A stretch of DNA of 64,000 nt. Origin: Bosea sp. Tri-49 (GTDB lineage Bacteria; Pseudomonadota; Alphaproteobacteria; Rhizobiales; Beijerinckiaceae). The stretch is taken from NCBI RefSeq assembly GCF_003952665.1, contig NZ_CP017946.1, forward strand, positions 558,001 through 622,000, given 5' to 3'. This document shows, one piece after another, positions 35,527-44,086 of the stretch. The notes beneath the pieces are model-generated. The model saw only the letters and a list, made by a program, of their open reading frames with translations. It did no database searches and was not told the DNA's origin. Position 1 is the stretch's first letter; every line of letters begins with the position of its first letter. The position numbers were made by a program, and so were the translations under genes.

Positions 35527-36925
35527 GGAACAGTTGGTCGAGCCCGAGCTGGACAAGCTCGCTTCTTTGCGCAGCCAGCTGCCGGAAAGCCAGGTCCTCG
35601 ATCGCAGCGCGCTCGCAGGGCGCGATCCCGGCTGGGACGCCGGCAACCTGAACGCCTTCGCGCTCGTCCGCCCCCGGTCGGTTGCGGACGTCGTGCGGCT
35701 GGTGTCTTGGTGCCGGGCACAGCGCTGCTCCTTCGTGCCGCAAGGCGGGCGGACTGGCCTCGTCGGCGGCGCCGTCACCACGCCGGACCAGCTCATCTGC
35801 GACCTCGGCGCGCTCGACCGGATCGAAGAGATCGATCCCGACAGCGGCATCGCCGTGGTCCAGGCAGGGGTCACGCTCGGCGCCCTGCAAGAAGCGGCGG
35901 CGACCGTCGGCCTCCATCCCGGCCTCGACCTCGCCGCGCGCGGCTCGGCCACGGTCGGCGGGCTGATCGCGACCAATGCCGGCGGCATCACGGCCTTCCG
36001 CACCGGCGTCATGCGCCACCGCGTGCTCGGCCTCGAAGCCGTGCTTCCCGATGGACGCCTTGTCGACGACATGACGCGCGTCCTGAAGACCAGCGCCGGC
36101 TATGATGTGAAGCAGCTGCTGATCGGAGCGGAGGGAACGCTCGGCATCGTCACGCGCGCGGTGATCCGGCTCGATCCCTTGCCAAATGGCCGCGCGACCG
36201 CGCTGCTGGGCACCACCGGCGCGGCGCAGGCGCTCGACATCGTCCGTCGGTTGCGGGCTGGAACGGCGCCGCTGCTCGCAGCGGAGATCATGTGGTCCAG
36301 CTTTGCGGCCGTGACCTGTGCCGCGATCGGCCTCGATCCGGCGCAATTGCCGTTGCGCTCACCCTGCCTGCTGCTGGTCGAGCTCGGTGGCACGAGCTTC
36401 GAGGCTGCACGTACCGCCCTGGAAGAAGCGCTCGCGGCCCTCGCCGAGAAGGAGCCGGACCTCGACGGCATTGTCTGCGCCTCGATGGCTCAAGCGGCAC
36501 AGCTCTGGCGACTGCGCGAGGATACGGACGTGCTCTATCGGCTTCATCCGCAGGCGCCCTCCTATGACATCTCACTGCCGGCGCGCGAGTTCGACAGTTA
36601 CGTGGCGCGCCTGCGGCCGGCTCTGAAGGCGATCGATCCAGCCATAGAACCTTATCTGTTCGGCCATCTCGCCGACGGCAACCTCCATATCGTCCTGAAC
36701 CTGTCCGGCCCCCTCCGGCCGGATGTCCGGACGGCCGTGGACACTGCGATCTATGGTGAGTTGCGCGGGCTCGGCGGCTCGTTCTCCGCCGAACATGGCA
36801 TCGGCAGCAAACGGATCGCGGCCCTGGAACGCCACGCCGACCCGGTGAGACTAGCGCTGATGGCCCAGCTCAAGAAGCTGTTCGATCCCGACAATCTCTG
36901 CAATCCGGGCAAGATCATTGCTTGA
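35516..36925 (+). CDS. FAD-linked oxidase, GlcD/D-2-hydroxyacid dehydrogenase type
   Basis: The protein has 469 residues from the ATG at 35516, overlapping the ATPase stop. The FAD-binding PCMH domain has VPQGGRTGLVGGAV, ARGSATVGGLIATNAGG and LIGAEGTLGIVT. The C-terminal FAD-oxidase domain has FGHLADGNLHIVLN, SFSAEHGIGS and LCNPGKIIA. These enzymes oxidise D-lactate, glycolate, D-2-hydroxyglutarate or aryl lactates to keto acids. As last gene of the Rieske-aminotransferase-importer cluster it may act on a 2-hydroxy acid formed from the transported compound. Confidence 0.9.
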   Translation: MRREEQLVEPELDKLASLRSQLPESQVLDRSALAGRDPGWDAGNLNAFALVRPRSVADVVRLVSWCRAQRCSFVPQGGRTGLVGGAVTTPDQLICDLGALDRIEEIDPDSGIAVVQAGVTLGALQEAAATVGLHPGLDLAARGSATVGGLIATNAGGITAFRTGVMRHRVLGLEAVLPDGRLVDDMTRVLKTSAGYDVKQLLIGAEGTLGIVTRAVIRLDPLPNGRATALLGTTGAAQALDIVRRLRAGTAPLLAAEIMWSSFAAVTCAAIGLDPAQLPLRSPCLLLVELGGTSFEAARTALEEALAALAEKEPDLDGIVCASMAQAAQLWRLREDTDVLYRLHPQAPSYDISLPAREFDSYVARLRPALKAIDPAIEPYLFGHLADGNLHIVLNLSGPLRPDVRTAVDTAIYGELRGLGGSFSAEHGIGSKRIAALERHADPVRLALMAQLKKLFDPDNLCNPGKIIA

Positions 36926-37279
36926 ATGCCTCGAGCCGAAGATCTCGTCTAAGCTTGCGGCCGATCGCTCCCCAGCGCGCCCGCCACTCACGCCGTGCGC
37001 CAGTTGCGAACATTGAACCACCGCCCGGGAGCAGACTTTCGCCTTCGCACTTAAGTATACGAAGACACTTGGGCGTCACCTTAGAGGCGGCGAAAGCGAG
37101 TTACCGATCACGTAACATAATCAGGCCACTGCCGATGGCTGGGCTACATCCGTGCCGTGTGGTCTCTCAGTTCCGCCGAGTATGCACGCAGGTGACGGCG
37201 CTTTCGCATGCGTATCAGCCGCATGCCGAATATGAGAGGTAGCAAGGTACTCGCGGCGAGCGGCGCCGCGCGGGGCAAC

Positions 37280-37317
37280 AGCTCGACACCGTAGAATTAG
37301 CTCGACACCGTAGAATT
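37280..37317. repeat. Perfect 19-bp tandem duplication
   Basis: AGCTCGACACCGTAGAATT occurs twice head to tail at 37280-37298 and 37299-37317 with no mismatch. Origin is probably slippage or a duplicated operator; no gene starts nearby. Confidence 0.85.
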
Positions 37318-37599
37318 TTCCGAAGCCTCACACGGCGACCCCGAAAAGGCAAACGCTGATGAGGCCATAGGTCAGCGTTGAACCGACGGGCGCAGGGAGC
37401 ATAGGCAGAAGCCGCTATTTTGGCGTCGACGCTTCGCCTATGAAGGTCAGTCAAACCGTTATAACGGCGAAAGCACGTGCCATAGCTGCGATCAAACCGC
37501 GCTGAGTGACGAGCGGCCAGTTCCAGCTTTTCCGATCGGCGGTCGACGTGGACATCGAGGCTCTCATAGCGCTCATATGGCCGCTGCCTCCCGGGTCAG

Positions 37600-37790
37600 C
37601 AGAGGTGATAAAAATAATAATCAGCCGAGGTCACTGTGAAATAAACAATATCTTCAATTTATCAGCATTTTACGATCGCTAGGCTGAAAATACCTCTAAT
37701 AAAAATCGATTTCAATCCATTATTTTCGTGCCGCTGAAAATAAATCTGCATTAATATCTTATATCGACCTAAGTTAATCCTATATCAGAA
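37600..37790. promoter_or_regulatory. AT-rich island upstream of the glycan cluster
   Basis: About 190 bp are strongly AT-rich within GC-rich DNA. GCTGAAAATA is repeated at 37683-37692 and 37733-37742, exactly 50 bp apart. It is a candidate binding region for a nucleoid protein such as MucR or a distal promoter for the genes from 38102. No -35/-10 pair stands out. Confidence 0.4.
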
Positions 37791-38101
37791 CTGGAACGAC
37801 TCGTCATAAAATCGCTGGCCGTCAGTCTCTGCCGGAGCGTCTTCCCCGACGATCGAACCCCTCCCTCTACTCCGACGGGGGGAGCCGTTCGTCGGAACCC
37901 TCCAAGGCTTCAAGATCGGCCTCTTTGAGAACGCGGTCGCCGCGACCAGCTGCGTTACGCAGATGTCGGTCTCGAACTGAATCGCTCTCGTAGGGGCAGG
38001 GCCTGCAAAAAGCCTGTTGTCCACGCCTTGCCGGCCCCGCCGCCGCGTCGTTCGACAATCCTGTCGAGCTTGTCGAAGCCCGGGCGACTTTGGAGTTCGC
38101 C

Positions 38102-39061
38102 ATGGCTCTCGAATTGGCTCGCTTGCAGGCCGTATCTAAACCTTGGGGCTCACACGACCTCCTGCCCTGGAGCGGAACCGATCATCACGGTGTCGCCATC
38201 GGCGAAATCTGGTTCCAGCGCCGCGATCCCGATGCACTCGAGCCTGACTTGCTGCTCAAGCTGCTGTTCACGCGCGAAGCCCTGTCGATCCAGGTGCACC
38301 CGGACGACGATGCGGCACGAACCATGGGGCTTCCGCGCGGCAAGACCGAAGCCTGGTACGTGCTCTCCGCCGAGCCGGACGCCACGGTAGGTGTTGGGCT
38401 CAAGTCGGAATTGACGGGCGCGCAATTGCGGGCGGCGATCGCCGATGGCTCTATCGCAACGCAGGTTTCCTGGCGAAAGGTCGCGGCAGGAGACATCATC
38501 TTCATCCCAGCTGGGACGATACATGCGATCGGCCCCGGTCTCGTGCTCGCCGAGATTCAGCAGCGCAGCGACACAACCTTCCGCCTGTTCGATCACAGTC
38601 GCGGCCGCGAGCTCCACGTCGAAGCCGGCATTGCCGCTGCTAATGCCGGCCCGGCTGCGGAGCAGGCGCCCTCGCGAGGGCTCGGTAACGCCAGAACCCT
38701 GCTCGTGGCGAGCGCCTTCTTCGTGCTCGAACGACTCGAGCTTGCACCGGGGTCGGTGTGGAAACTGCGTGCCCGTTCTGAGACCTGGTTGCTGGTGATC
38801 GCCGGCCATGGGCGGCTCGGCCCGGCGCAAGCCGGTGTCGGCGAAGGCTACTTCGCCCAGGACGAGACCCTATCCGTCGAGGCAGGCGAGGAAGGCCTCA
38901 CCTGCCTCATAGCTTATGCCGCCGCGGAGCCCAGCGGCGACCTGCTTCGTCCGCTCGCGGCGAATGACGCCCTCTCACCGATGAGCGCCGCATCTCGCCG
39001 ACGCCTCACGCTCGCCGCACCGGTGGTTTCGCCCATTTCCCTTATGGAGGCACGACCTTGA
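38102..39061 (+). CDS. manA: Class I mannose-6-phosphate isomerase
   Basis: The protein has 319 residues from the ATG at 38102 (an in-frame TTG at 38090 is possible). It begins with KPWGSHDLLPW, and the zinc-site segments are LSIQVHPDD, GKTEAWYVL and IPAGTIHAIGPG, in the usual order. Class I enzymes are usually near 390 residues, and this is a short bacterial form. It interconverts fructose-6-phosphate and mannose-6-phosphate, supplying mannose units. The last codons overlap the next gene's TTG start. Confidence 0.88.
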   Translation: MALELARLQAVSKPWGSHDLLPWSGTDHHGVAIGEIWFQRRDPDALEPDLLLKLLFTREALSIQVHPDDDAARTMGLPRGKTEAWYVLSAEPDATVGVGLKSELTGAQLRAAIADGSIATQVSWRKVAAGDIIFIPAGTIHAIGPGLVLAEIQQRSDTTFRLFDHSRGRELHVEAGIAAANAGPAAEQAPSRGLGNARTLLVASAFFVLERLELAPGSVWKLRARSETWLLVIAGHGRLGPAQAGVGEGYFAQDETLSVEAGEEGLTCLIAYAAAEPSGDLLRPLAANDALSPMSAASRRRLTLAAPVVSPISLMEARP

Positions 39062-41343
39062 ACCCGCTTCACCGGATCGCCTTCATCGGCAACTCGCTGC
39101 CGCGCCGCTGCGGCATTGCGACCTTCACCACGGACCTGCAGCAGGCGGTCGCCGCGTCGGACCCCGGTCTGGCGACCTCCATCGTGGCGATGAATGACGT
39201 TGGCGACGGTTACGACTATCCGGGCTCCGTCGGCTTCCAAATCCAGGACGACCGGGTCCAGGATTATGCGCGTGCCGCCGACTTCCTGAATGGCGGCCGG
39301 TTCGACGTCGTCTCCCTGCAGCACGAATTCGGCATCTTCGGTGGCGAAGCTGGCGCGCATGTCGCCGGACTGTTGTCACGCCTGACGATGCCGGTTGTCA
39401 CCACGCTTCATACCGTACTGTCGGAACCGAACCCGGCACAGCGCAGCGTCATGGAGCGGATCGTCGATGCCTCCTCCCGGGTCGTCGTCATGGCCGAGAA
39501 AGGGCGCGACCTGCTGCGCACGATCTATCGGCTTCCCGCCGACAAGATCGAGGTGATCGCGCACGGCATCCCCGATTTTGCCTTCGTCGAGCCGGACGAT
39601 GCCAAGGCCAGGCACGGCTTCACCGGCCGCTCGGTCATCCTGACCTTCGGCCTGCTGTCGCCGAACAAGGGCATCGAGGTGATGATCGATGCGATGCCCT
39701 CGATCCTGCGGCGCCGGCCCGATGCCGTCTACGTCATCCTGGGTGCGACGCACCCCCATCTCGTCCGCGAGCAGGGCGAAGCCTATCGCATCGGCCTGCA
39801 GAAGCGTGTCCACGAGCTCGGCATCGAGGACCACGTCGTCTTCCTCGACCAGTTCGTCGATCGCGAGACGCTGCTCGGCTTCATCTCGATGTGCGACGTC
39901 TACGTCACGCCTTATCTCAACGAGGCGCAGATGACCTCGGGCACGCTGGCTTACAGCTTCGGGCTTGGAAAAGCGGTCGTCTCGACGCCCTATTGGCACG
40001 CCCAGGAACTGCTGGCCGACGGCCGCGGCGTCATGGTGCCGTTCGGCGACATCGTCGCGACCGGCAATGAGATCGCAGGGCTGCTGACGGATACTGCCCG
40101 GCGACAGGCCATGCGGCGGCGCGCCTATGCCAGCAGCCGTTCAATGACGTGGGAACAGACCGCAAAGCGCTACCTCGCCACCTTCGAGGCGGCACGCCGC
40201 GGCCGTTTGCTGAACGTGGTTGCCGGGACGGCGCAGGCAAGGCCGTTCCTCCAGCCTTCCGCGCCGCCGGAGCTGCGCACCGACCATCTCCATTGCATGT
40301 GCGACGACACTGGCCTGTTCCAGCATGCCGTCCATTCCGTACCCGATCGCACGCATGGCTACTGCGTCGACGACAACGCCCGCGCACTGCTGCTCGCCTG
40401 CGCACTCGGCGGGACCAGCGAGCAGGGCTTGCCCGAGCCGCTGACCGCGCGGTTCGCGTCCTTCGTCCAGCATGCCTGGAATCCGCAGGCGCAGCGCTTC
40501 CGCAATTTCATGAGCTTCGATCGACGCTGGCTGGAGGAGGTCGGCTCGGAGGACAGCCACGGCCGGACGCTCTGGGCTCTTGGCGAGTGCGCACGCAGCG
40601 ACACCAGCCCATCGCGGCGGCGCTGGGCGACTGCGCTGTTCGCCGAGGCGCTGCCCGTCGTCGAGAACTTCAGCTCGCCCCGTGCCTGGAGTTTCGCGCT
40701 GCTTGGTCTTGACGCCTACTGCGCCGTGGTCGCGGCGCCATCTTCTACCATCCGGCTGCGCTCCCTGCTGGCGGACCGCCTGCTCGCCCTGCTGTCGACT
40801 GTTGAAACGCCGGACTGGGCCTGGTTCGAGGAAGGCCTGTCCTATGACAATGCCCGGCTGCCCCAGGCACTGATCGCCACCGGGCTTTCGATGCAGGTTC
40901 CCGCCTATGTCGAGGCCGGCCTGAGCTCGCTGCGCTGGCTGGTCCGGGTGCAGAGCACGCCTGCCGGTCTGTTCAGGCCGGTTGGCTCGGACAGCTTCAG
41001 CGACAGGCTCAGCCCGCCGAAGGCATTCGACCAGCAGCCTCTGGAAGCCACCGCGACCATCTCGGCTTGCCTCGCCGCCTGGCGCGCCGATGGCGACGCA
41101 CAATGGCGGGCGGAAGCGCTACGCGCTTTCGCCTGGTTCATGGGCGAGAACGACCTGTCGACACCGCTGGTCGATCTGGAAACCGGCGCCTGCCGCGACG
41201 GCCTGCACCGCGACCGGCCGAATGAGAACCGCGGCGGCGAATCCGTGGTATCCTACCTTCTCAGCCTCGCCGAGATTCGCCAGCTCTCCCGCATGAGTGG
41301 GGACCGCCCGAAACTGGCGCCGCTTCGGGTCTTGCACGCCTGA
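39058..41343 (+). CDS. GT4 glycosyltransferase with large C-terminal (alpha/alpha-toroid-like) domain
   Basis: The protein has 761 residues with a TTG start at 39058 overlapping manA. Residues 1-380 are a GT4 glycosyltransferase (GNSLPRRCGIATFTTDL, LQHEFGIFGGEAGAHV, LTFGLLSPNKGIEVMIDA, NEAQMTSGTLAYSFGLGKAV). Residues about 410-750 are a separate helical, Trp/Asp-rich region (DRTHGYCVDDNARALLLAC, ENRGGESVVSYLLSL) that resembles six-hairpin glycosidase-type toroids. It probably elongates a glycan in the cytoplasm. The sugar donor is unknown, GDP-mannose being plausible because of manA and GH130. Confidence 0.8.
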   Translation: MNPLHRIAFIGNSLPRRCGIATFTTDLQQAVAASDPGLATSIVAMNDVGDGYDYPGSVGFQIQDDRVQDYARAADFLNGGRFDVVSLQHEFGIFGGEAGAHVAGLLSRLTMPVVTTLHTVLSEPNPAQRSVMERIVDASSRVVVMAEKGRDLLRTIYRLPADKIEVIAHGIPDFAFVEPDDAKARHGFTGRSVILTFGLLSPNKGIEVMIDAMPSILRRRPDAVYVILGATHPHLVREQGEAYRIGLQKRVHELGIEDHVVFLDQFVDRETLLGFISMCDVYVTPYLNEAQMTSGTLAYSFGLGKAVVSTPYWHAQELLADGRGVMVPFGDIVATGNEIAGLLTDTARRQAMRRRAYASSRSMTWEQTAKRYLATFEAARRGRLLNVVAGTAQARPFLQPSAPPELRTDHLHCMCDDTGLFQHAVHSVPDRTHGYCVDDNARALLLACALGGTSEQGLPEPLTARFASFVQHAWNPQAQRFRNFMSFDRRWLEEVGSEDSHGRTLWALGECARSDTSPSRRRWATALFAEALPVVENFSSPRAWSFALLGLDAYCAVVAAPSSTIRLRSLLADRLLALLSTVETPDWAWFEEGLSYDNARLPQALIATGLSMQVPAYVEAGLSSLRWLVRVQSTPAGLFRPVGSDSFSDRLSPPKAFDQQPLEATATISACLAAWRADGDAQWRAEALRAFAWFMGENDLSTPLVDLETGACRDGLHRDRPNENRGGESVVSYLLSLAEIRQLSRMSGDRPKLAPLRVLHA

Positions 41344-41380
41344 GCCTCCGGCGATCCGCACAAACCGACGTGGGGGCGAC

Positions 41381-42724
41381 GTGTCGCAAGCCACCTTCCT
41401 GAACCGGCAGGCCTTGCACCTGTACCCGGATCCCGCCCGGGTCGTGGTGCGCCGCTTCGGGCCCTCGCCCGATCCGCGCGACATGAACCCGACCGACAAG
41501 CTTCGTGCGAACCACATCGTCGCGCGTGTGATAGGGCTGGACCAGGAGGCGGCAGCAAGCCAGCTCGCCGAGGTGCTGGAGAATTTCAACGGCCGGCACC
41601 GGAATCTGCTGGAGCGTTTCGAGGCGCGCGCCGACGAGATGGAAGAAGTGTTCACTGCTCATGGCGAGTTCACCAGAACGCAACGCCAGCTGGTCGGGTC
41701 CTATTTCCTGCACGAGTATTCGTTCGAGGCGGCGGCGCTCTTCAACCCGAGCATCGTCTCGCACCCCGATCAGTCCGGCGCTCCGCCAGGCGGACGTCGC
41801 TTCATTCTCAGCGTGCGCGCGGTCGGCGAGGGGCATATCTCGTCCCTGACCTTCCGCTCCGGCACGATCGCTGCCGACGGCAGCCTGAGCGTCGATCCGA
41901 CCTCGCGCCTCGCGACGATCGCGACCTTCCGCAACCGGATGGTGCGCCTCGATGGCGACGACCTCGAGGTGGCGTTCTCGCCGGACGGCGATATCAGCGA
42001 GCGGGTGATCTTTCCGATCACGGCCTCGCAGTCGAACGGGATCGAGGATGCGCGCTTCGTCGAGTTCGACGAGGGTGGGCGAACCGTGTTCCGCGCGACC
42101 TACACGGCCTATAACGGCAGGGGGATACGCTCCGAGCTGATCGAGACCACCGACTTCCTGTCGTTCCGGATGTCGCCGCTGCGAGGCAGTGCTGCCGTGA
42201 ACAAGGGCATGGCCCTGTTTCCGCGCAAGATCGGCGGCCGTTACGCCATGATCGCGCGGCAGGACAACGAGAACCTCTATCTCGTCTATTCGGACGATCT
42301 CATGAACTGGGATAGCGGCGTCGCGATCCTGAAGCCGCAATATCCCTGGGAGTTCATCCAGATCGGGACTTGCGGCTCGCCGATCGAACTCGATGAGGGC
42401 TGGCTGCTGTTCACCCATGGCGTCGGGCCGGTAAGGCGCTATGCGATCGGCGCCGTCCTTCTCGACAAGAAGGATCCGTCGAGGGTGCTGGCGCGCTCAC
42501 GCGAACCTCTGGTCCGACCGGAGCCGTCCGAGCGCGAGGGCTACGTTCCCAATGTCGTCTACACCTGTGGCGCGATGCGTCATGGCGGACAGATCGTCCT
42601 GCCTTACGCGGTCTCCGACACCTACTGCAATTTCGCGACGATCAGGATCGAGGCGCTGCTGCAGGCCCTGGATCCCGTTGCTGCGGACGAGGCCCACGAT
42701 CTGCGGCAGGGCGCCGCTCATTGA
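41381..42724 (+). CDS. GH130 family glycoside phosphorylase/hydrolase (beta-mannoside type)
   Basis: The protein has 447 residues from the GTG at 41381, with GGGGG upstream. The five-bladed propeller is shown by SNGIEDARFVEFDEGG, which holds the ED pair with the GH130 catalytic aspartate. Other matches are GRYAMIARQDNENLYLVYS and GTCGSPIELDEGWLLFTHGVG, then YVPNVVYTCGA near the C-terminus. GH130 enzymes phosphorolyse or hydrolyse beta-linked mannosides. The gene follows a GT4 gene by 37 bp, so synthesis and breakdown of the same mannoside is a reasonable inference. Confidence 0.85.
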   Translation: MSQATFLNRQALHLYPDPARVVVRRFGPSPDPRDMNPTDKLRANHIVARVIGLDQEAAASQLAEVLENFNGRHRNLLERFEARADEMEEVFTAHGEFTRTQRQLVGSYFLHEYSFEAAALFNPSIVSHPDQSGAPPGGRRFILSVRAVGEGHISSLTFRSGTIAADGSLSVDPTSRLATIATFRNRMVRLDGDDLEVAFSPDGDISERVIFPITASQSNGIEDARFVEFDEGGRTVFRATYTAYNGRGIRSELIETTDFLSFRMSPLRGSAAVNKGMALFPRKIGGRYAMIARQDNENLYLVYSDDLMNWDSGVAILKPQYPWEFIQIGTCGSPIELDEGWLLFTHGVGPVRRYAIGAVLLDKKDPSRVLARSREPLVRPEPSEREGYVPNVVYTCGAMRHGGQIVLPYAVSDTYCNFATIRIEALLQALDPVAADEAHDLRQGAAH

Positions 42725-42738
42725 AAAGGAACATGAAA

Positions 42739-42978
42739 ATGACCCAGCACGAGTCTGCAATCCAGCGCTCGATCAAGCTTGGGGACGTGGTCCGGCTATC
42801 CTTCGGCTTCGCCGATCAATCCGGTAGCGGCGAGTATGAGATCGTGCGGATCATGCCGACGCGTGCGAGCGGCGAGCGCGAATACCGCGTGCGCGGCGCC
42901 GACGGCCATGAGCGGGCGATCGGGCACGATCAGATTGTTTTGGACAGCCTCGAATCGGTGCGCAGCCCCGCCGGCTGA
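42739..42978 (+). CDS. Small hypothetical protein (79 aa)
   Basis: The ATG at 42739 has AAGGA 8 nt upstream; TTG 42721 and ATG 42733 are alternatives. The protein looks like a small beta barrel (GDVVRLSFGFADQSGSGEYE, then EYRVRGADGHERAIG) of a kind common in Rhizobiales, with no named function. It lies 14 bp after the GH130 gene and is probably in the same transcript. Confidence 0.6.
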   Translation: MTQHESAIQRSIKLGDVVRLSFGFADQSGSGEYEIVRIMPTRASGEREYRVRGADGHERAIGHDQIVLDSLESVRSPAG

Positions 42979-43032
42979 CGCTCGATGTGAGGTCAGTCTC
43001 ATCCCGCAAGCCGACCCCTCTGGAGAAGACAC

Positions 43033-43257
43033 TTGGCTGAGAACTCGAAATCCCGCGTGACGGCAGATGCCGCGTTCCTGAGGACGCAAACCCAATCCTT
43101 GACGCGCAACCGCGTCCTTTCCGAAACGGAGACCATCAACCAGGCGCGCGACGCCAACACGGCGCGCCTGAAAGAACTCCGGCTGCAGAAGGAGGCCGCC
43201 GACCGCGCCGCTGCGGCATCCGCGCCACCGACGCCCAAGCGCAAACGGACGGTTTGA
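43033..43257 (+). CDS. Small hypothetical protein (74 aa), basic C-terminus
   Basis: The TTG start at 43033 has GGAGAAG upstream. The sequence is rich in Ala, Arg, Thr and Lys, predicted helical, ending PTPKRKRTV. No family is recognised. It is probably in the GH130 transcript. Confidence 0.5.
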   Translation: MAENSKSRVTADAAFLRTQTQSLTRNRVLSETETINQARDANTARLKELRLQKEAADRAAAASAPPTPKRKRTV

Positions 43258-43366
43258 CTGGCTCAATGTCCACTTCCGGGGACTCGACGATAAAACCACT
43301 GTTCTGACTGGTTGAAGCCCGCACCTTGAGCCCGCCGGATCGCGGGTTCCGACCAACGGAGTTCGC

Positions 43367-43627
43367 TTGGATATCGATGTCACGCAGAAGCCGGATGGAA
43401 CGGCCTGGTTGCTGACCGATCTGCTCGGCCGCGACATGGGATATATCGAGGACAGGGCGACCGGCGAGTTTATGATCTATCCGGCAGGCCATGCACTGCA
43501 CACGATGGAGGCCATGCGGCGGGGGCCCTTCAAATCCCTCGATGATGCGCTCGCCGAGATCGAGCGCTTTACACGAGGCACCTGCCGACGGCTGTCCGCA
43601 GATGAAGGGCCTGCTGCCGGTGGCTGA
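43367..43627 (+). CDS. Small hypothetical protein (86 aa)
   Basis: The TTG start at 43367 follows CGGAG. The protein has a compact mixed fold pattern (WLLTDLLGRDMGYIEDRATGE, KSLDDALAEIERFTRGTCR), which resembles small conserved alphaproteobacterial proteins. No function is recognised. Confidence 0.5.
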   Translation: MDIDVTQKPDGTAWLLTDLLGRDMGYIEDRATGEFMIYPAGHALHTMEAMRRGPFKSLDDALAEIERFTRGTCRRLSADEGPAAGG

Positions 43628-43658
43628 GCAAAGCCAACCGGCTCCGCGCCGGCACCGA

Positions 43659-43958
43659 TCAGACCGGCTTGGCGTCAGCGTCCTCGATGCGTCGCTTCAG
43701 CGGTGTGTCATCCGGCAGCTCGATCAGCTTTGCCTTGCGCGAGGCCTTGGCCTGATCGGAGATCGGAAGCCCCGACAGCGCTTCATCGATATGGCGCCCT
43801 GCCACCGAGCGCGCCTTCCGCTGCTGCCGCTTCCTGACGATATTGCGCGGCGCATCGGCGGGGAGCGACAGCTCCATGTCGTGATCGACGGGCGAACTGT
43901 CCGGCTGCGCGGAATGATCGATGGGCGGTGTCGGCGGGATGGTCCTGGAAATGGGCAT
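43659..43958 (-). CDS. Hypothetical protein (99 aa)
   Basis: This reading frame has plausible amino-acid composition and a serine/lysine-rich content (RKRQQRKARSVAGRHIDEAL). The upstream ribosome-binding site is weak and no family is recognised. It lies in opposite orientation within the glycan cluster. It may be real but is not certain. Confidence 0.35.
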   Translation of the reverse strand: MPISRTIPPTPPIDHSAQPDSSPVDHDMELSLPADAPRNIVRKRQQRKARSVAGRHIDEALSGLPISDQAKASRKAKLIELPDDTPLKRRIEDADAKPV

Positions 43959-44086
43959 AACGGACTAACCGTCACCAGAGTCGTTTTGTTCCGACCCAGG
44001 GTGACAAGTGCAGTGCGGGGCCAGTTCGGTGAAGAGCGAAAGAGGCTTCAAGCTCACGTGCCGCGCTTGCATGCGCTGACGCGGCG

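Larger units (their letters stand above)
36926..38101. other. 1.18-kb non-coding region with AT-rich island
   Basis: Several short frames exist but none has a good ribosome-binding site, family motif or consistent codon use. It contains a 19-bp tandem duplication at 37280-37317 and an AT-rich island at about 37600-37790. The right end is the probable promoter region of the ManA/GT4 cluster. Confidence 0.5.

Noticed and set aside
37785..38024. 79-codon minus-strand frame before manA
   Set aside because: No ribosome-binding site, no family, and it overlaps another equally weak frame; treated as non-coding.
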